NCBI GenBank assembly: GCA_018647765.1
Contig: JABGSN010000003.1
Span: 1 to 64,000 of the forward strand
Source: Oceanospirillaceae bacterium
GTDB lineage: Bacteria > Pseudomonadota > Gammaproteobacteria > Pseudomonadales > Balneatricaceae
Reading direction: 5' to 3'
Length of the DNA stretch: 64,000 bases
The translations under genes and the position numbers were made by a program. This document shows, piece by piece, positions 8,711 to 17,487 of this stretch. The notes under the pieces were generated by a model. The model had not been told where the DNA came from. It did not search any database and saw nothing but the letters and a program-made list of their open reading frames with translations. How positions within the stretch are numbered: the stretch's first letter is position 1; each line of letters starts with the position of its first letter.

Positions 8711-9415
8711 TTAGCTGAGCAACCAACCGCCATCCACATCAACGGTAGTGCCCGTCACAAAGTCATTTTCTATCATAAACACAATAGCCTTAGCCACCTC
8801 CTCGGCCGTGCCTGCCCTAGGAATTACGTGGCTCGCCGTGTTTGCGGCCAACAATTCTTGCCGTGCTTGACCTTCAATAGGAATCAGAGGCGTGTCAATT
8901 ATGCCAGGCGCTACCACATTGATTCGACGTGGCGCGATCTCTGACGCTACCGTTTTTACCATCGCCTCTACCGCACCACCTACTGAGGCTAATGATACCT
9001 GTCCCGGCTTAGCTCGGCGTGCAGGCGCGCCACTCACCAGCACGATGGTACCATCTTGTGTCATATGTTCGGTCCCAAAACGTACCACATTGGCATAACC
9101 CCATAGTTTATCGAACGAGGCCTGATAACCATCCATGTTCATGGTTGTTAAGGGCCCAAAGGTACGAGTGCCACCCGTAGCGGAACTTACAAGGATGTCA
9201 AACGGGGCACAATCTTCAAATAACGCTGCTAATGCCTGACGGTCAGTAACGTCGCATTGCTTGAGGGTGACGCTGGCAGGAAGGACTCCCGCCTTTTGTG
9301 GATTACGACTGACAGCAATAACACTGGCACCTAACGACGCTAGCTTTTTTACAGTGGCTAAACCAATGCCTGACGTGCCGCCAAAGACAATAGCTTTTTT
9401 ATTTGCTGGATTCAT
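8711..9415 (-). CDS. SDR-family Rossmann protein lacking the YxxxK catalytic pair
   Basis: A 234-residue short-chain dehydrogenase fold. The cofactor loop GGTSGIG is at residues 12-18, CDVTD binds the adenine side, VSGAP supplies the usual serine (Ser128), and the end FVTGTTVDVDGGWLL is typical. The expected YxxxK pair is missing: the aligned stretch is SLASVG near 141-146, with no Tyr or Lys. The NNAG motif is replaced by SSATG. It may be an atypical reductase, a sulfonate-aldehyde binding protein or a regulator of flux. It lies between tauA and the tauE-soe genes on the same strand, which suggests a link to sulfonate metabolism. Confidence 0.8.
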   Translation of the reverse strand: MNPANKKAIVFGGTSGIGLATVKKLASLGASVIAVSRNPQKAGVLPASVTLKQCDVTDRQALAALFEDCAPFDILVSSATGGTRTFGPLTTMNMDGYQASFDKLWGYANVVRFGTEHMTQDGTIVLVSGAPARRAKPGQVSLASVGGAVEAMVKTVASEIAPRRINVVAPGIIDTPLIPIEGQARQELLAANTASHVIPRAGTAEEVAKAIVFMIENDFVTGTTVDVDGGWLLS

Positions 9416-9469
9416 GGTGTTCTCTTAATCGTTGTGGGCACGAGTGATAATGATAGGTGGCTATATTGA

Positions 9470-10240
9470 CTAGCTAGATAATGCACTATACAGAGCAATA
9501 GAAGCAAGGGCCGACAACATGGCCAAGGTGAATTTACGCATCACCTCTATATCAATGCGGCTGAACAAGCTGTAGCCAAGTTGGTTTCCAAGCAACATGA
9601 CGGGCATCATCACAAGCAGCAGGCTGGGTAGGTCTGGCGACACTAAGTTGTGTCCATTTAGCCAAATCAGGCCATATAGGTCAGCGATCAAAAAGAACAG
9701 AATAAGCCCCGCTCGCATGGCGGTTAACGGCATATTTGAGGATAACATATACACCGCTACCACTAATCCTCCAATGGTAGCTAGGCCGTTGACAAAGCCG
9801 GAGACCAGCCCCGCAAAAAGCAGCCAAATGACGGATTCGGCCGACTTAAAATGCCATTTGCGCCACAAGGCTAAACAGGCAAGTAACACGCCAGCACCCG
9901 CTAAACCGCGCACCAAATCAGATTGCCAGTGCTGTAACGCCATAACGCCTAGGGGCATGCCGACTGAGGTGCCTACAAAAAGCACACCGACCCAGCGCCA
10001 GGGTATTTGACGCCACACCTTAGGCAACAGGTGCAAGCTCACTATGGCTTCCATAACAAACATTAACGGTACAATGGTTTGAGCACTAAACACCGGCGCT
10101 AAAGAAAAAAAACATAACGCAGAAAAACCAAAACCAGCCAAACCCCGCACCACACCGGCAACAAAGACGATACTAAGGGCATAAACCAGTTCTAAGGTTG
10201 ATAACGGCAGGTAAAACCAATCTAAACTGATGCCATGCAT
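9470..10240 (-). CDS. tauE: TauE/SafE-family sulfite (or sulfonate) exporter
   Basis: Inner-membrane protein of 256 residues with about eight hydrophobic segments. It carries the family's internally repeated glycine motifs, RGLAGFGFSALCF in the first half and SGFVNGLATIGGL in the second. TauE/SafE proteins export sulfite, sulfoacetate or related anions during sulfonate breakdown. The start codon directly abuts the soeC stop at 10241, so it is in the same operon as the sulfite dehydrogenase. Together they offer two ways to remove sulfite: export or oxidation. Confidence 0.85.
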   Translation of the reverse strand: MHGISLDWFYLPLSTLELVYALSIVFVAGVVRGLAGFGFSALCFFSLAPVFSAQTIVPLMFVMEAIVSLHLLPKVWRQIPWRWVGVLFVGTSVGMPLGVMALQHWQSDLVRGLAGAGVLLACLALWRKWHFKSAESVIWLLFAGLVSGFVNGLATIGGLVVAVYMLSSNMPLTAMRAGLILFFLIADLYGLIWLNGHNLVSPDLPSLLLVMMPVMLLGNQLGYSLFSRIDIEVMRKFTLAMLSALASIALYSALSS

Positions 10241-11167
10241 CTAGGTACGCTGGTCGCCATGGTACAAACGCACCACATGGCGGGCTTCGGCGAAGAACAA
10301 CCAGCGCTCTATCAACAGTCCTACCATCATCATTAGCCAAGCAACAGCTAACAGCTCAACCGCTGACCCCTGCAGTACACAGTAGAAGATCACCAGAGGC
10401 ACAACAAATGTCACAATCGTCATGACGATGCGTAGTCGGAGTAATTTATCGGCTGCTATTTGATAACCGAACTCACGATTTAAAAACGTCGGCGCACTAT
10501 GGCCTGCATCTAATAACCGCACACTGGCTTGAGAAAATCCAGTAGCTGTTTGGATGGTGGCCCCTTGTGGCTTACCCTGCCAAAAGAAGTACACCATTTT
10601 AAGGGCAAAGGTGATGAGAACTAAACCTAAAACGGTCGATAGCAAGACTGAGTTAAGGGCACCAAAAAGGCCGCTGACGGCCAAAAACAACAAGCCACCA
10701 CTGCTGAGCGCATAAGCCATAAACAAGGCAGGTACCATAGGCGTGTTCCACTGACGAATAGTCTTTAAGCTGGCGTAGATCATACTGGTACTAAACAAGG
10801 TGACCAAAGCCAATACAATGCTCAGACCTGCCAACCAATTGATACACGACCATTGCCAAAAGATAGCGGCCGCATAAAGCGCAGCGACTGGGTATAAGAG
10901 GATGGCAAATACTGCTTCGCGGGACAACCAAGAAGTACGGAAACGACTAAACGAGCGCCATGCATTTTTGGGGTTAGCCAAGTGCATGGTCGAAGATAAT
11001 AAACCAATGCTCACCAGCACCATGGCAATCACGCCAACAACAATTTGTTGATCTGTAGTTTGGGCCTGTGTGTAGCCCAACAACTGCCCTACTCCTAACC
11101 ATGCTAGCAAACCATAGCCAGCACCGGATGTAACGGTAAAAATAAGAACTGAAAACGCCGGATGCAT
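10241..11167 (-). CDS. soeC: Sulfite dehydrogenase membrane anchor subunit (DmsC/NrfD type)
   Basis: Membrane subunit of 308 residues with about eight transmembrane helices of the DmsC family. It anchors the soluble iron-sulfur and molybdenum subunits to the cytoplasmic face and passes electrons to quinone. The N-terminal HPAFSVLIFTVTSGAGYG and the HLANPKNAWRSFSRFRTSWLS-like loop are typical of SoeC. It follows soeB by 27 bases. DMSO reductase is the main alternative, but the taurine genes and the lack of a Tat signal on the large subunit favour sulfite oxidation. Confidence 0.85.
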   Translation of the reverse strand: MHPAFSVLIFTVTSGAGYGLLAWLGVGQLLGYTQAQTTDQQIVVGVIAMVLVSIGLLSSTMHLANPKNAWRSFSRFRTSWLSREAVFAILLYPVAALYAAAIFWQWSCINWLAGLSIVLALVTLFSTSMIYASLKTIRQWNTPMVPALFMAYALSSGGLLFLAVSGLFGALNSVLLSTVLGLVLITFALKMVYFFWQGKPQGATIQTATGFSQASVRLLDAGHSAPTFLNREFGYQIAADKLLRLRIVMTIVTFVVPLVIFYCVLQGSAVELLAVAWLMMMVGLLIERWLFFAEARHVVRLYHGDQRT

Positions 11168-11194
11168 AATAAATACCTAACTGTGATGCAATAA

Positions 11195-11881
11195 TTAACG
11201 GTTAATGATGCGATTAACCAATTGTTTAACACCCTGCATAGCAGAGACCTTAACTTGGTCTTGTTGCTTCGGGTTTCTAGGCGGTAAATAGGTGTTTACA
11301 GGGTTGTAACCCAATTCCGGCATCAATTGCTGGCCCGCACGCTCACGGGTTAACTTAGACACATCTGAGTCTGGGTCGTCAAAATCGCCAAATACACGGG
11401 ACGACGTTGGGCAGGTTAGCACACACGCCGGCTGGCGTTCAGCCTCGGGCAATTGTTCGTCGTAAATACGGTCAACACATAAGGTGCACTTTTTCATCGT
11501 GCCAGAACTCGGGTCTAACTCGCGAGCACCGTAGGGGCACGCCCAAGAACATAGGTTACAACCCATACACTTGTCTTGGTCAATCAGTACAATACCGTCT
11601 TCTTCGCGTTTGTAAGAGGCACCCGTTGGACACACAGTGACACAAGCAGCATCTTCACAATGCATACACGACATGGGCATGTTTACCGTTTTACTGTGTG
11701 GGCTGTCGCCTACTTCGTAGGTGCGAATACGGTTAAGCCAGCTTCCACTGGGGTCTTTTTCGTAGGGGCGCTCGTCACTTAACGGCCCAATCGTGCCCGA
11801 CGTATTCCACTGTTTACAGGCCGTGCCACAGGCATGACAACCAACACACGTGTCTAAATCGACAACTAAACCTAGTTTCAT
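11195..11881 (-). CDS. soeB: Sulfite dehydrogenase iron-sulfur subunit
   Basis: A four-cluster ferredoxin-like subunit of 228 residues. Four cysteine groups are visible: CVGCHACGTAC near residue 15, CMHCEDAACVTVC, CMGCNLCSWAC, and the split group CTLCVDR with CVLTC. Each would hold a [4Fe-4S] cluster wiring the molybdenum subunit to SoeC. The start codon overlaps the soeA stop by four bases, so translation is coupled. The same fold occurs in DmsB and PsrB; the assignment to Soe is by context. Confidence 0.88.
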   Translation of the reverse strand: MKLGLVVDLDTCVGCHACGTACKQWNTSGTIGPLSDERPYEKDPSGSWLNRIRTYEVGDSPHSKTVNMPMSCMHCEDAACVTVCPTGASYKREEDGIVLIDQDKCMGCNLCSWACPYGARELDPSSGTMKKCTLCVDRIYDEQLPEAERQPACVLTCPTSSRVFGDFDDPDSDVSKLTRERAGQQLMPELGYNPVNTYLPPRNPKQQDQVKVSAMQGVKQLVNRIINR

Positions 11882-14802
11882 TTTTCACCTCGGCTAAAAA
11901 TATCGCGCCAACCGCGTCGTAGGTTGACATTAGGATGGCTGCTGTAGCTGCTCATCTTGCTAGCTGGGGTATAGTTCGGCAACGGTTGCACCTTATCAAA
12001 ACGGGGCCAAGACAAGTTTTGTCCGGCGAGTTCATTGTCTTCATCACTCACAGGGGTAATCTTCACCCGCAAGTCGTACCACGCCGCTTGGCCGGTAATA
12101 GGGTCTGAGTTGGTCATGCGCTGGCCGGAAGCTTCATTTTCACCTGGCAATAATTCGTTGATTAAGTTATTCATCAAGAACCCTTGCTGAGATTCGTTGG
12201 CATCGTCACTTAAGCCCCACGCACCCTGCTGTTTACCAATGGCATTCCAGGTCCACACTGTTTCTGGATTAACGCCTTCCATGAGTTTAACTTGAGCCCG
12301 TATACGACCATTATGGGATTCAACCCAAGCCCAGCCAAAGTCTTTAATACCTAAGGCTTCACCCTTGCTACGGTGCATATACAGGTAGTTTTGCGACATA
12401 ATTTGGCGCAACCACGAGTTTTGCGAATCCCATGAGTGATACATGAACATAGGCCGTTGGTTAACCGCGTAAAACGGATATTCAGTGGCATCCGTACGCT
12501 GCTGCTCTAGAGGGGCATAGTAAAACGGCAGTGGGTCAAAGTAGGTTTTAAGGCGCTCTTTATGGTGTTCTTCTGTAGGTTGTGGGCCATCGTAGAGCCC
12601 TTGCCCTGCCAAGCGGAACTTTTGCATGGTTTCCGAATAGATCTCAATGACGATCTGGTCAGTGGTGCCTACCCAGCCAGCTTCTTTGGCCAATTCCATG
12701 TAATCTTTATTGGCATGGCGCATGTATCTTTGATTAGGTTCTAGCTCAAACTTAAAGAAACATTGATTGTCCTTATAGGCTTGCCATTGGTTCGGGTTAG
12801 GTTCGCCGCGTAATGACTTTTCGCCGTCTTTACCACGCCAGCCTGCCAAAAAGCCGATGCCTGGAGCACGCTCAAAGTTAACAATAAAGTCTTCATAGCC
12901 AGCATATTTGGGCTCGCCTTGGTCGTTGGTAAAGGCTGGAAACTTCAACCGTCCAGCGATATCCACCATCACTTCTTGCCAACTCCGCACATCTCGGTCA
13001 GTGGCAAGAATAGGTTGGCGAATTGAATCACAGGCCGCATCGACTTCAGAGATAGGTCGATCCAACATAGAAATGGTGTCATAACGCTCTAGGAAGGTGG
13101 TGTCTGGCAGTACCAAATCAGAAAAGTTAACGGTTTCTGAGTGGAAAGCGTCACAGGTGACAATAAATGGAATTTTATAATCGCCCTGCTCATCCTTAGC
13201 CCGCAACATGTCCATGGTCTGGGCAGTGTTCATGCTGGAGTTCCACGCCATGTTGGCCATAAACAACATTAAGGTATCAATAGGATACGGATCACCCGCT
13301 ACGGCGTTACTAATTACCATGTGCATTAAACCATGGTTAGCAATGGGCGCATCCCATGAGTAGGCTTTGTCTATACGTCGTGGTTTGCCATTTTCATCAA
13401 TCACCAAGTCTTCAGGCTGAGTAGGAAAACCCAGTGGCGCCGATTCCAACGGTGTATTAGGCGCATTGCCCTTAGCCGGTTTAATAGGCGGCACGATGTG
13501 TTTAGGGAATGGTGGTTTAGCCAAGTGTCCACCCGGGCAATCAACCGTGCCCAACACCACTTGTAGCAAATGTATGGCGCGGCAGGTTTGGAAGCCGTTA
13601 GAATGCGCTGAGATACCACGCATCGCGTGCATCGACACTGGTCTACCAATAAACTGACTTTGCTTACGCCCCGCCCAATCGGTCCATTCAGTGTCGATGG
13701 TAATGGTCTCTTTAAAGGCGACATGGGCCATTTCTAGGGCAATACGCTCAATGTCATCGGCATCAATGCCGCACACTTTGGCCGCAGCCTCTGGCGCGTA
13801 TTCGGGTTTCATGTACTTTTCCATCAAGATAGAAAAGGCGGTACGAACGGGGGTGCCACACGGGGCTTCATAGGTACCCAGTAGGGCTGGCGCTACATCT
13901 GGACTCAAAGCCGATTGAACACCATTAGTGTGTTGATCCCACACCTGTGGGTTACCTTGGGCATCACGTAACAATAAACCATCGCCTTGTTTGCCTGAGT
14001 TATTAATCACCAACTGCGGGGCATTGGTGTAACGAATTAAAAATTCATCATCCACCAACCCTTCACGTAGCAACACTTGCAGCATAGACAAGGCAAACAT
14101 GCCGTCTGTGCCTGGGGTAATAGACACCCATTCATCGGCAATGGCTTGGTAGCCCGTACGCACAGGGTTGACGGCCACAAACTTGGCGCCACGTTCTTTA
14201 ATACGCTTAAGGCCCAACTTAATTGGGTTAGAGGCGTGATCTTCTGCCACACCCCACATCATAAAGTATTTTGTATGTTCCCAGTCTGGGTCGCCAAACT
14301 CCCAAAACGAGTGGCCCATGGTGTACAAGCCTGCAGCGGCCATGTTCACCGAACAGAAGCCACCGTGAGCGGCCCAGTTGATGGTGCCAAATTGACTGGC
14401 CCACAGACCAGTTAAGGCTTGCATTTGATCGCGGCCGGTAAAGTAAGCCAGTTTTTTAGGGTCTGTTGCACGGATATTAGCTAAGCGTGCCGTTAACATG
14501 TCTAGGGCAGCGTCCCAGGAAATAGGTTCAAACTCGCCTGCACCACGCTCTGTACCCGCTTTGCGTAACATGGGCTGAGTGAGTTTGGCCGGCGATAACT
14601 GCTTCATAATGGCAGAGTTGCCTTTGGCACATAGCACACCCTTATTGACTGGATGGTCTGGATTGCCTTGCACGAAGCGAATCTTTTCGTCTTCTACGGT
14701 CACCTTTATGCCACAACGGCACGCACACATGTAACAGGTGGTATAACGATGCTCTTGTTTCGAGTGATCTTCAAACTGAGGCAGGTGTTGGCGTTGAGTC
14801 AT
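11878..14802 (-). CDS. soeA: Sulfite dehydrogenase molybdopterin subunit
   Basis: A 974-residue molybdopterin-guanine-dinucleotide oxidoreductase. It begins with a [4Fe-4S] motif (CYMCACRCG, then LCAKGNS) and has no twin-arginine signal, as expected for the cytoplasmic SoeA that oxidises sulfite to sulfate. Other CISM family features are FGTINWAAHGGFCSVN, SETVNFSDLVLPDTTF and a C-terminal cofactor-binding domain (ATEYPFYAVNQRPM). First gene of soeABC-tauE. A terminator at 14902-14929 separates it from the small upstream gene, so its promoter should lie in 14803-14901. Confidence 0.88.
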   Translation of the reverse strand: MTQRQHLPQFEDHSKQEHRYTTCYMCACRCGIKVTVEDEKIRFVQGNPDHPVNKGVLCAKGNSAIMKQLSPAKLTQPMLRKAGTERGAGEFEPISWDAALDMLTARLANIRATDPKKLAYFTGRDQMQALTGLWASQFGTINWAAHGGFCSVNMAAAGLYTMGHSFWEFGDPDWEHTKYFMMWGVAEDHASNPIKLGLKRIKERGAKFVAVNPVRTGYQAIADEWVSITPGTDGMFALSMLQVLLREGLVDDEFLIRYTNAPQLVINNSGKQGDGLLLRDAQGNPQVWDQHTNGVQSALSPDVAPALLGTYEAPCGTPVRTAFSILMEKYMKPEYAPEAAAKVCGIDADDIERIALEMAHVAFKETITIDTEWTDWAGRKQSQFIGRPVSMHAMRGISAHSNGFQTCRAIHLLQVVLGTVDCPGGHLAKPPFPKHIVPPIKPAKGNAPNTPLESAPLGFPTQPEDLVIDENGKPRRIDKAYSWDAPIANHGLMHMVISNAVAGDPYPIDTLMLFMANMAWNSSMNTAQTMDMLRAKDEQGDYKIPFIVTCDAFHSETVNFSDLVLPDTTFLERYDTISMLDRPISEVDAACDSIRQPILATDRDVRSWQEVMVDIAGRLKFPAFTNDQGEPKYAGYEDFIVNFERAPGIGFLAGWRGKDGEKSLRGEPNPNQWQAYKDNQCFFKFELEPNQRYMRHANKDYMELAKEAGWVGTTDQIVIEIYSETMQKFRLAGQGLYDGPQPTEEHHKERLKTYFDPLPFYYAPLEQQRTDATEYPFYAVNQRPMFMYHSWDSQNSWLRQIMSQNYLYMHRSKGEALGIKDFGWAWVESHNGRIRAQVKLMEGVNPETVWTWNAIGKQQGAWGLSDDANESQQGFLMNNLINELLPGENEASGQRMTNSDPITGQAAWYDLRVKITPVSDEDNELAGQNLSWPRFDKVQPLPNYTPASKMSSYSSHPNVNLRRGWRDIFSRGEK

Positions 14803-14901
14803 AGGAACAAATGCTTATAGGGATAGTTCTATAAAGCATAAAGTATGAAGAACATTTGGCCAACAGCCAACGTTAATTTAGCCATTGGTCCAACAAAGCG
14901 T

Positions 14902-14929
14902 TAAAAAAAGGCCGCAACTTGCGGCCTTT
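14902..14929 (-). terminator. Intrinsic terminator after the small gene at 14966-15142
   Basis: On the minus strand GGCCGCAA, a one-base loop and TTGCGGCC form a tight stem followed by seven T residues. It stops transcription coming from the 58-codon gene before soeA. Confidence 0.9.
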
Positions 14930-14965
14930 AAAGGGATTACTAACACAACTACAAGGGCTGGCGAA

Positions 14966-15142
14966 CTAGCCGGCAATACCTACAAAAACTGGGGTGATCT
15001 CTACACGAGCTGCAACAGCGGGTTTAGCCACCACACGCAATGGCTTCAGCTTAAGGGCGTCGCTACAGGCTTTTGCGGCCACAGATGCTTTGTGGAGTGC
15101 AGACAAATGATGTGTCATTGGTTGAGCTTGTGCAATGGCCAT
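14966..15142 (-). CDS. Unrecognised 58-residue small protein
   Basis: I do not recognise this protein. The minus strand has ATG at 15142, preceded at 5 bases by a perfect AGGAGG, 58 codons, a TAG stop, and 36 bases later a strong intrinsic terminator. That makes a complete one-gene transcription unit. The product begins MAIAQAQPMTHH, contains a single Cys (KACSDAL near residue 26) and ends RVEITPVFVGIAG. It is Ala/Val-rich and basic, with no clear membrane helix or signal peptide. It lies between soeA and the sulfurtransferase-like gene in the sulfonate region. A spliced-together function cannot be given. Confidence 0.7.
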   Translation of the reverse strand: MAIAQAQPMTHHLSALHKASVAAKACSDALKLKPLRVVAKPAVAARVEITPVFVGIAG

Positions 15143-15293
15143 AATGACCTCCTATAGGGACTTGTTTTGGTGGCTGGCCCTAAGATAACTTCTCTTTTGG
15201 CTCCAACAAATTCACTATAGCACCCGCTCATCAAATTGTAATGGAATATAAAACGATATTTTTATAACTAAAAGCTATATGAACCAAAGTGTT

Positions 15294-15677
15294 TTATACC
15301 AACTTAAAGCTTGTTTGAGCAGCCAACCTCACTACATCGACGTCGGTGCCTGAATTGGCCTTAGCCCAAGTGTTAATCGAACGGTTTCCGGTACGGCAAA
15401 ACGCCAACACCTTGCCATTTGCACCCGTCAACGCACTAGCCATTTGCGCCACCGTGTCGGCCGGGAAGTTCATGCCTATCACTGGAATAAAATGGTAGTT
15501 AAGTCCCAAGGCCTGCGCTGCCGCCTGTAAGCTGGCGCTAGTTGTCAGGTGTCCTTGCTCACCATCAGGGCGATTATTAATCACCGTGGTAATGCCCTGG
15601 GCTTTGATCGCGGCTAAGTCCGCTTCGGTAATTTGTGGAGAAACCGCAAAGGTGTCGCTGACCTTGATGATGTTCAT
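15294..15677 (-). CDS. TIGR01244-type sulfurtransferase/phosphatase domain protein
   Basis: A small dual-specificity-phosphatase-like protein of the TIGR01244 (DUF442) family, often fused to or beside persulfide dioxygenases and sulfide-oxidation genes. It shows the typical start ISV-like FAVSPQITEADLAAI, then VINNRPDGEQ, and the P-loop FCRTGNRS with the catalytic Cys. I place the start at the ATG 15677 (127 residues), where the family normally begins; the frame runs 15 codons further up without a ribosome site. Its place in a taurine/sulfite region fits a role in sulfur handling, but the substrate is unknown. Confidence 0.75.
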   Translation of the reverse strand: MNIIKVSDTFAVSPQITEADLAAIKAQGITTVINNRPDGEQGHLTTSASLQAAAQALGLNYHFIPVIGMNFPADTVAQMASALTGANGKVLAFCRTGNRSINTWAKANSGTDVDVVRLAAQTSFKLV

Positions 15678-15810
15678 GCTTGAGTATCCATAGATAGATG
15701 AGTGTTTAATAGGCTTATACATTATTATAATCTAATATAAATAAAAGTACAGTCATTAGTGCGCCAGTAGCAACCTACAATAACACGTTAGTTAGTGGAT
15801 CACCGCCCAT

Positions 15811-15848
15811 AAAAAAGCCCCTTGATGAACACAACAAGAGGCTTTTTT
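15811..15848 (-). terminator. Intrinsic terminator after tpa
   Basis: AAAAAAGCC and GGCTTTTTT flank a stem with CTTG/CAAG pairing and one mismatch. It lies 19 bases after the tpa stop, and the minus strand ends in a T-run. Confidence 0.85.
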
Positions 15849-15866
15849 GTAACAGCGGCCTATTTA

Positions 15867-17252
15867 TTAAGCGGCAGTAACTCGGGTAATCGCCGCATCT
15901 ATGGCATCGACGATTTCGTCAAGCTCGATACGCGTGCAAATTAAGGCTGGGCTTAAGCACAAGGTATTGTTGTGGCTGGTAAAGCTACGGTTAGTACGGC
16001 CAATGATGACCCCGTTGGCCATACAATCGCCTGCGATAGCAATGGCTACACCCTCATGCACCGGCTCTCGAGTCTCTCGGTCAGTGACTAGTTCTACGCC
16101 TTGAAACAAACCTTTGCCTCGCACATCACCAATGATCGGATGTTTTTCCATTAACTGCAGCAAACGCTTATTTAAGTAATCTCCCATGACCACAACATTG
16201 TCGAGCAGATTTTCCTCTTCAATAATACGCATATTTTCCAACGCTGCCGCAGGGCCTGCTGTACAGCCACCAAAGGTTGAAATATCGCGGAAATAATCCA
16301 TAGGGTCAGAAGCATCGCCCTTAAATAGGTCGAACACCGCTTCGGTGGTTACCGTGCACGAAATGGCGGCGTAACCACTGGCTACACCTTTAGCCATGGT
16401 GACGATGTCTGGCACAATATTGAAGTGCTGATAACCAAACCAAGTGCCGGTACGGCCTAAACCACAAACCACCTCATCAACATGAAGCAATATATCGTAC
16501 TTGTCACAAATGCGGCGAATTTCTTCAAAGTAGCCTTGTGGCGGTAAAATCACGCCGCCACCGGCAGTAATAGGCTCTACCACTACCGCGCCTACGGTGT
16601 CCGCACCTTCTCGCAAGATCACGTCTTCCATCGCGCGTGCAGCTTGTATACCATAATCTGCATGGTCGCCATTTTCGGCATGGTAAGCGGAGCAATGGGG
16701 AAACTCAACAAAACCTGGGGTAAAAGGCCCGTATTGATTTTTACGCTCATGCTGTCCAGTAGAGCTCAATGCGGTAATGGTCGTGCCGTGGTAATCACGA
16801 TCACGGTAAAGGATTTTATGTTTCTTGCCACCATACTTTTTGGCGGCGATCTGGCGCACAATTTTATACGCTTTTTCATTCGCTTCGGAGCCGGAGTTAG
16901 AGTAATAGACACGGCTCATACCAGGCATCTTGTCGATTAAGTGCTTGGCAAACAAGGCTCCAGGCAAGGTGCCTGCACTGTTAGCAAAGTAGTTTAACTT
17001 AACCAACTGGTCGCGTACTGCATTAGCGATGGACTCGCGGCCATAACCCACGTTAACGGTCCAAACGGCCCCGGATACCCCATCGAGGTATTCCTTACCT
17101 TTGGCGTCAATCACCCGCATGCCTTTACCTTCAACAATCATTAACGGATCGTTTTCTTCGAGGGGTTTATGCTGGGTAATGTGGTGCCATACATGGTTAC
17201 GGTCATCGGCCAATGCCTCGCTAGCATCGTATGCATTAACATCATATTTCAT
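15867..17252 (-). CDS. tpa: Taurine:pyruvate aminotransferase
   Basis: Class III PLP-dependent aminotransferase of 461 residues. It would move the amino group of taurine to pyruvate, giving sulfoacetaldehyde and alanine in the cytoplasm. Visible motifs are YSNSGSEANEKAYK (phosphate-binding), YHGTT, VVVEPITAGGGVI, LHVDEVVCGLGRTG, and MAKGVASGYA with the Schiff-base lysine near 290. The N terminus (WHHITQHKP) is typical of Tpa. The ATG at 17252 follows GGGGAT; an upstream TTG is unlikely. It is divergent from tauR. Hypotaurine or another omega-amino acid remain possible substrates. Confidence 0.85.
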   Translation of the reverse strand: MKYDVNAYDASEALADDRNHVWHHITQHKPLEENDPLMIVEGKGMRVIDAKGKEYLDGVSGAVWTVNVGYGRESIANAVRDQLVKLNYFANSAGTLPGALFAKHLIDKMPGMSRVYYSNSGSEANEKAYKIVRQIAAKKYGGKKHKILYRDRDYHGTTITALSSTGQHERKNQYGPFTPGFVEFPHCSAYHAENGDHADYGIQAARAMEDVILREGADTVGAVVVEPITAGGGVILPPQGYFEEIRRICDKYDILLHVDEVVCGLGRTGTWFGYQHFNIVPDIVTMAKGVASGYAAISCTVTTEAVFDLFKGDASDPMDYFRDISTFGGCTAGPAAALENMRIIEEENLLDNVVVMGDYLNKRLLQLMEKHPIIGDVRGKGLFQGVELVTDRETREPVHEGVAIAIAGDCMANGVIIGRTNRSFTSHNNTLCLSPALICTRIELDEIVDAIDAAITRVTAA

Positions 17253-17347
17253 TATTTTTATCCCCAAAAAGTCAACATGCTGAAGGTTACGGGCTTGGGC
17301 CCAATATTAACCACAGCTTACGTGGAATATCCCTCAGGGCTCTAGAT

Positions 17348-17405
17348 CCAGATAAAACCTACCCTTGATACCAAAGCGCTGATTTTGTGCAGCTGTATTA
17401 TCTGG
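17348..17405. promoter_or_regulatory. Candidate TauR operator pair between tpa and tauR
   Basis: The 235-base divergent region carries CCAGATAA at 17348-17355 and its inverse TTATCTGG at 17398-17405, with starts exactly 50 bp apart. Both copies contain CTGG, the core of the TauR repeat described in Rhodobacter (from memory, CTGGACYTAA-like). MocR regulators usually bind in such divergent promoters. The assignment is inferred from position and repetition only. Confidence 0.45.
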
Positions 17406-17487
17406 CATAAGAAAAAGCTAGGCATTTACTCTCCACACACTTTAGAATGGGCGCATAATTAAAACCAAAACCTTTGAGTTATCCGCC

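Noticed and set aside
10241-14802. DMSO reductase (DmsABC) instead of SoeABC
   Set aside because: The large subunit has no twin-arginine signal and the genes sit with taurine catabolism and a TauE exporter, which favours cytoplasmic sulfite oxidation.
14885-15157. 90-codon plus-strand frame over 14885-15157
   Set aside because: It runs through the terminator and is antisense to the 58-codon gene, which has the better ribosome site and terminator.
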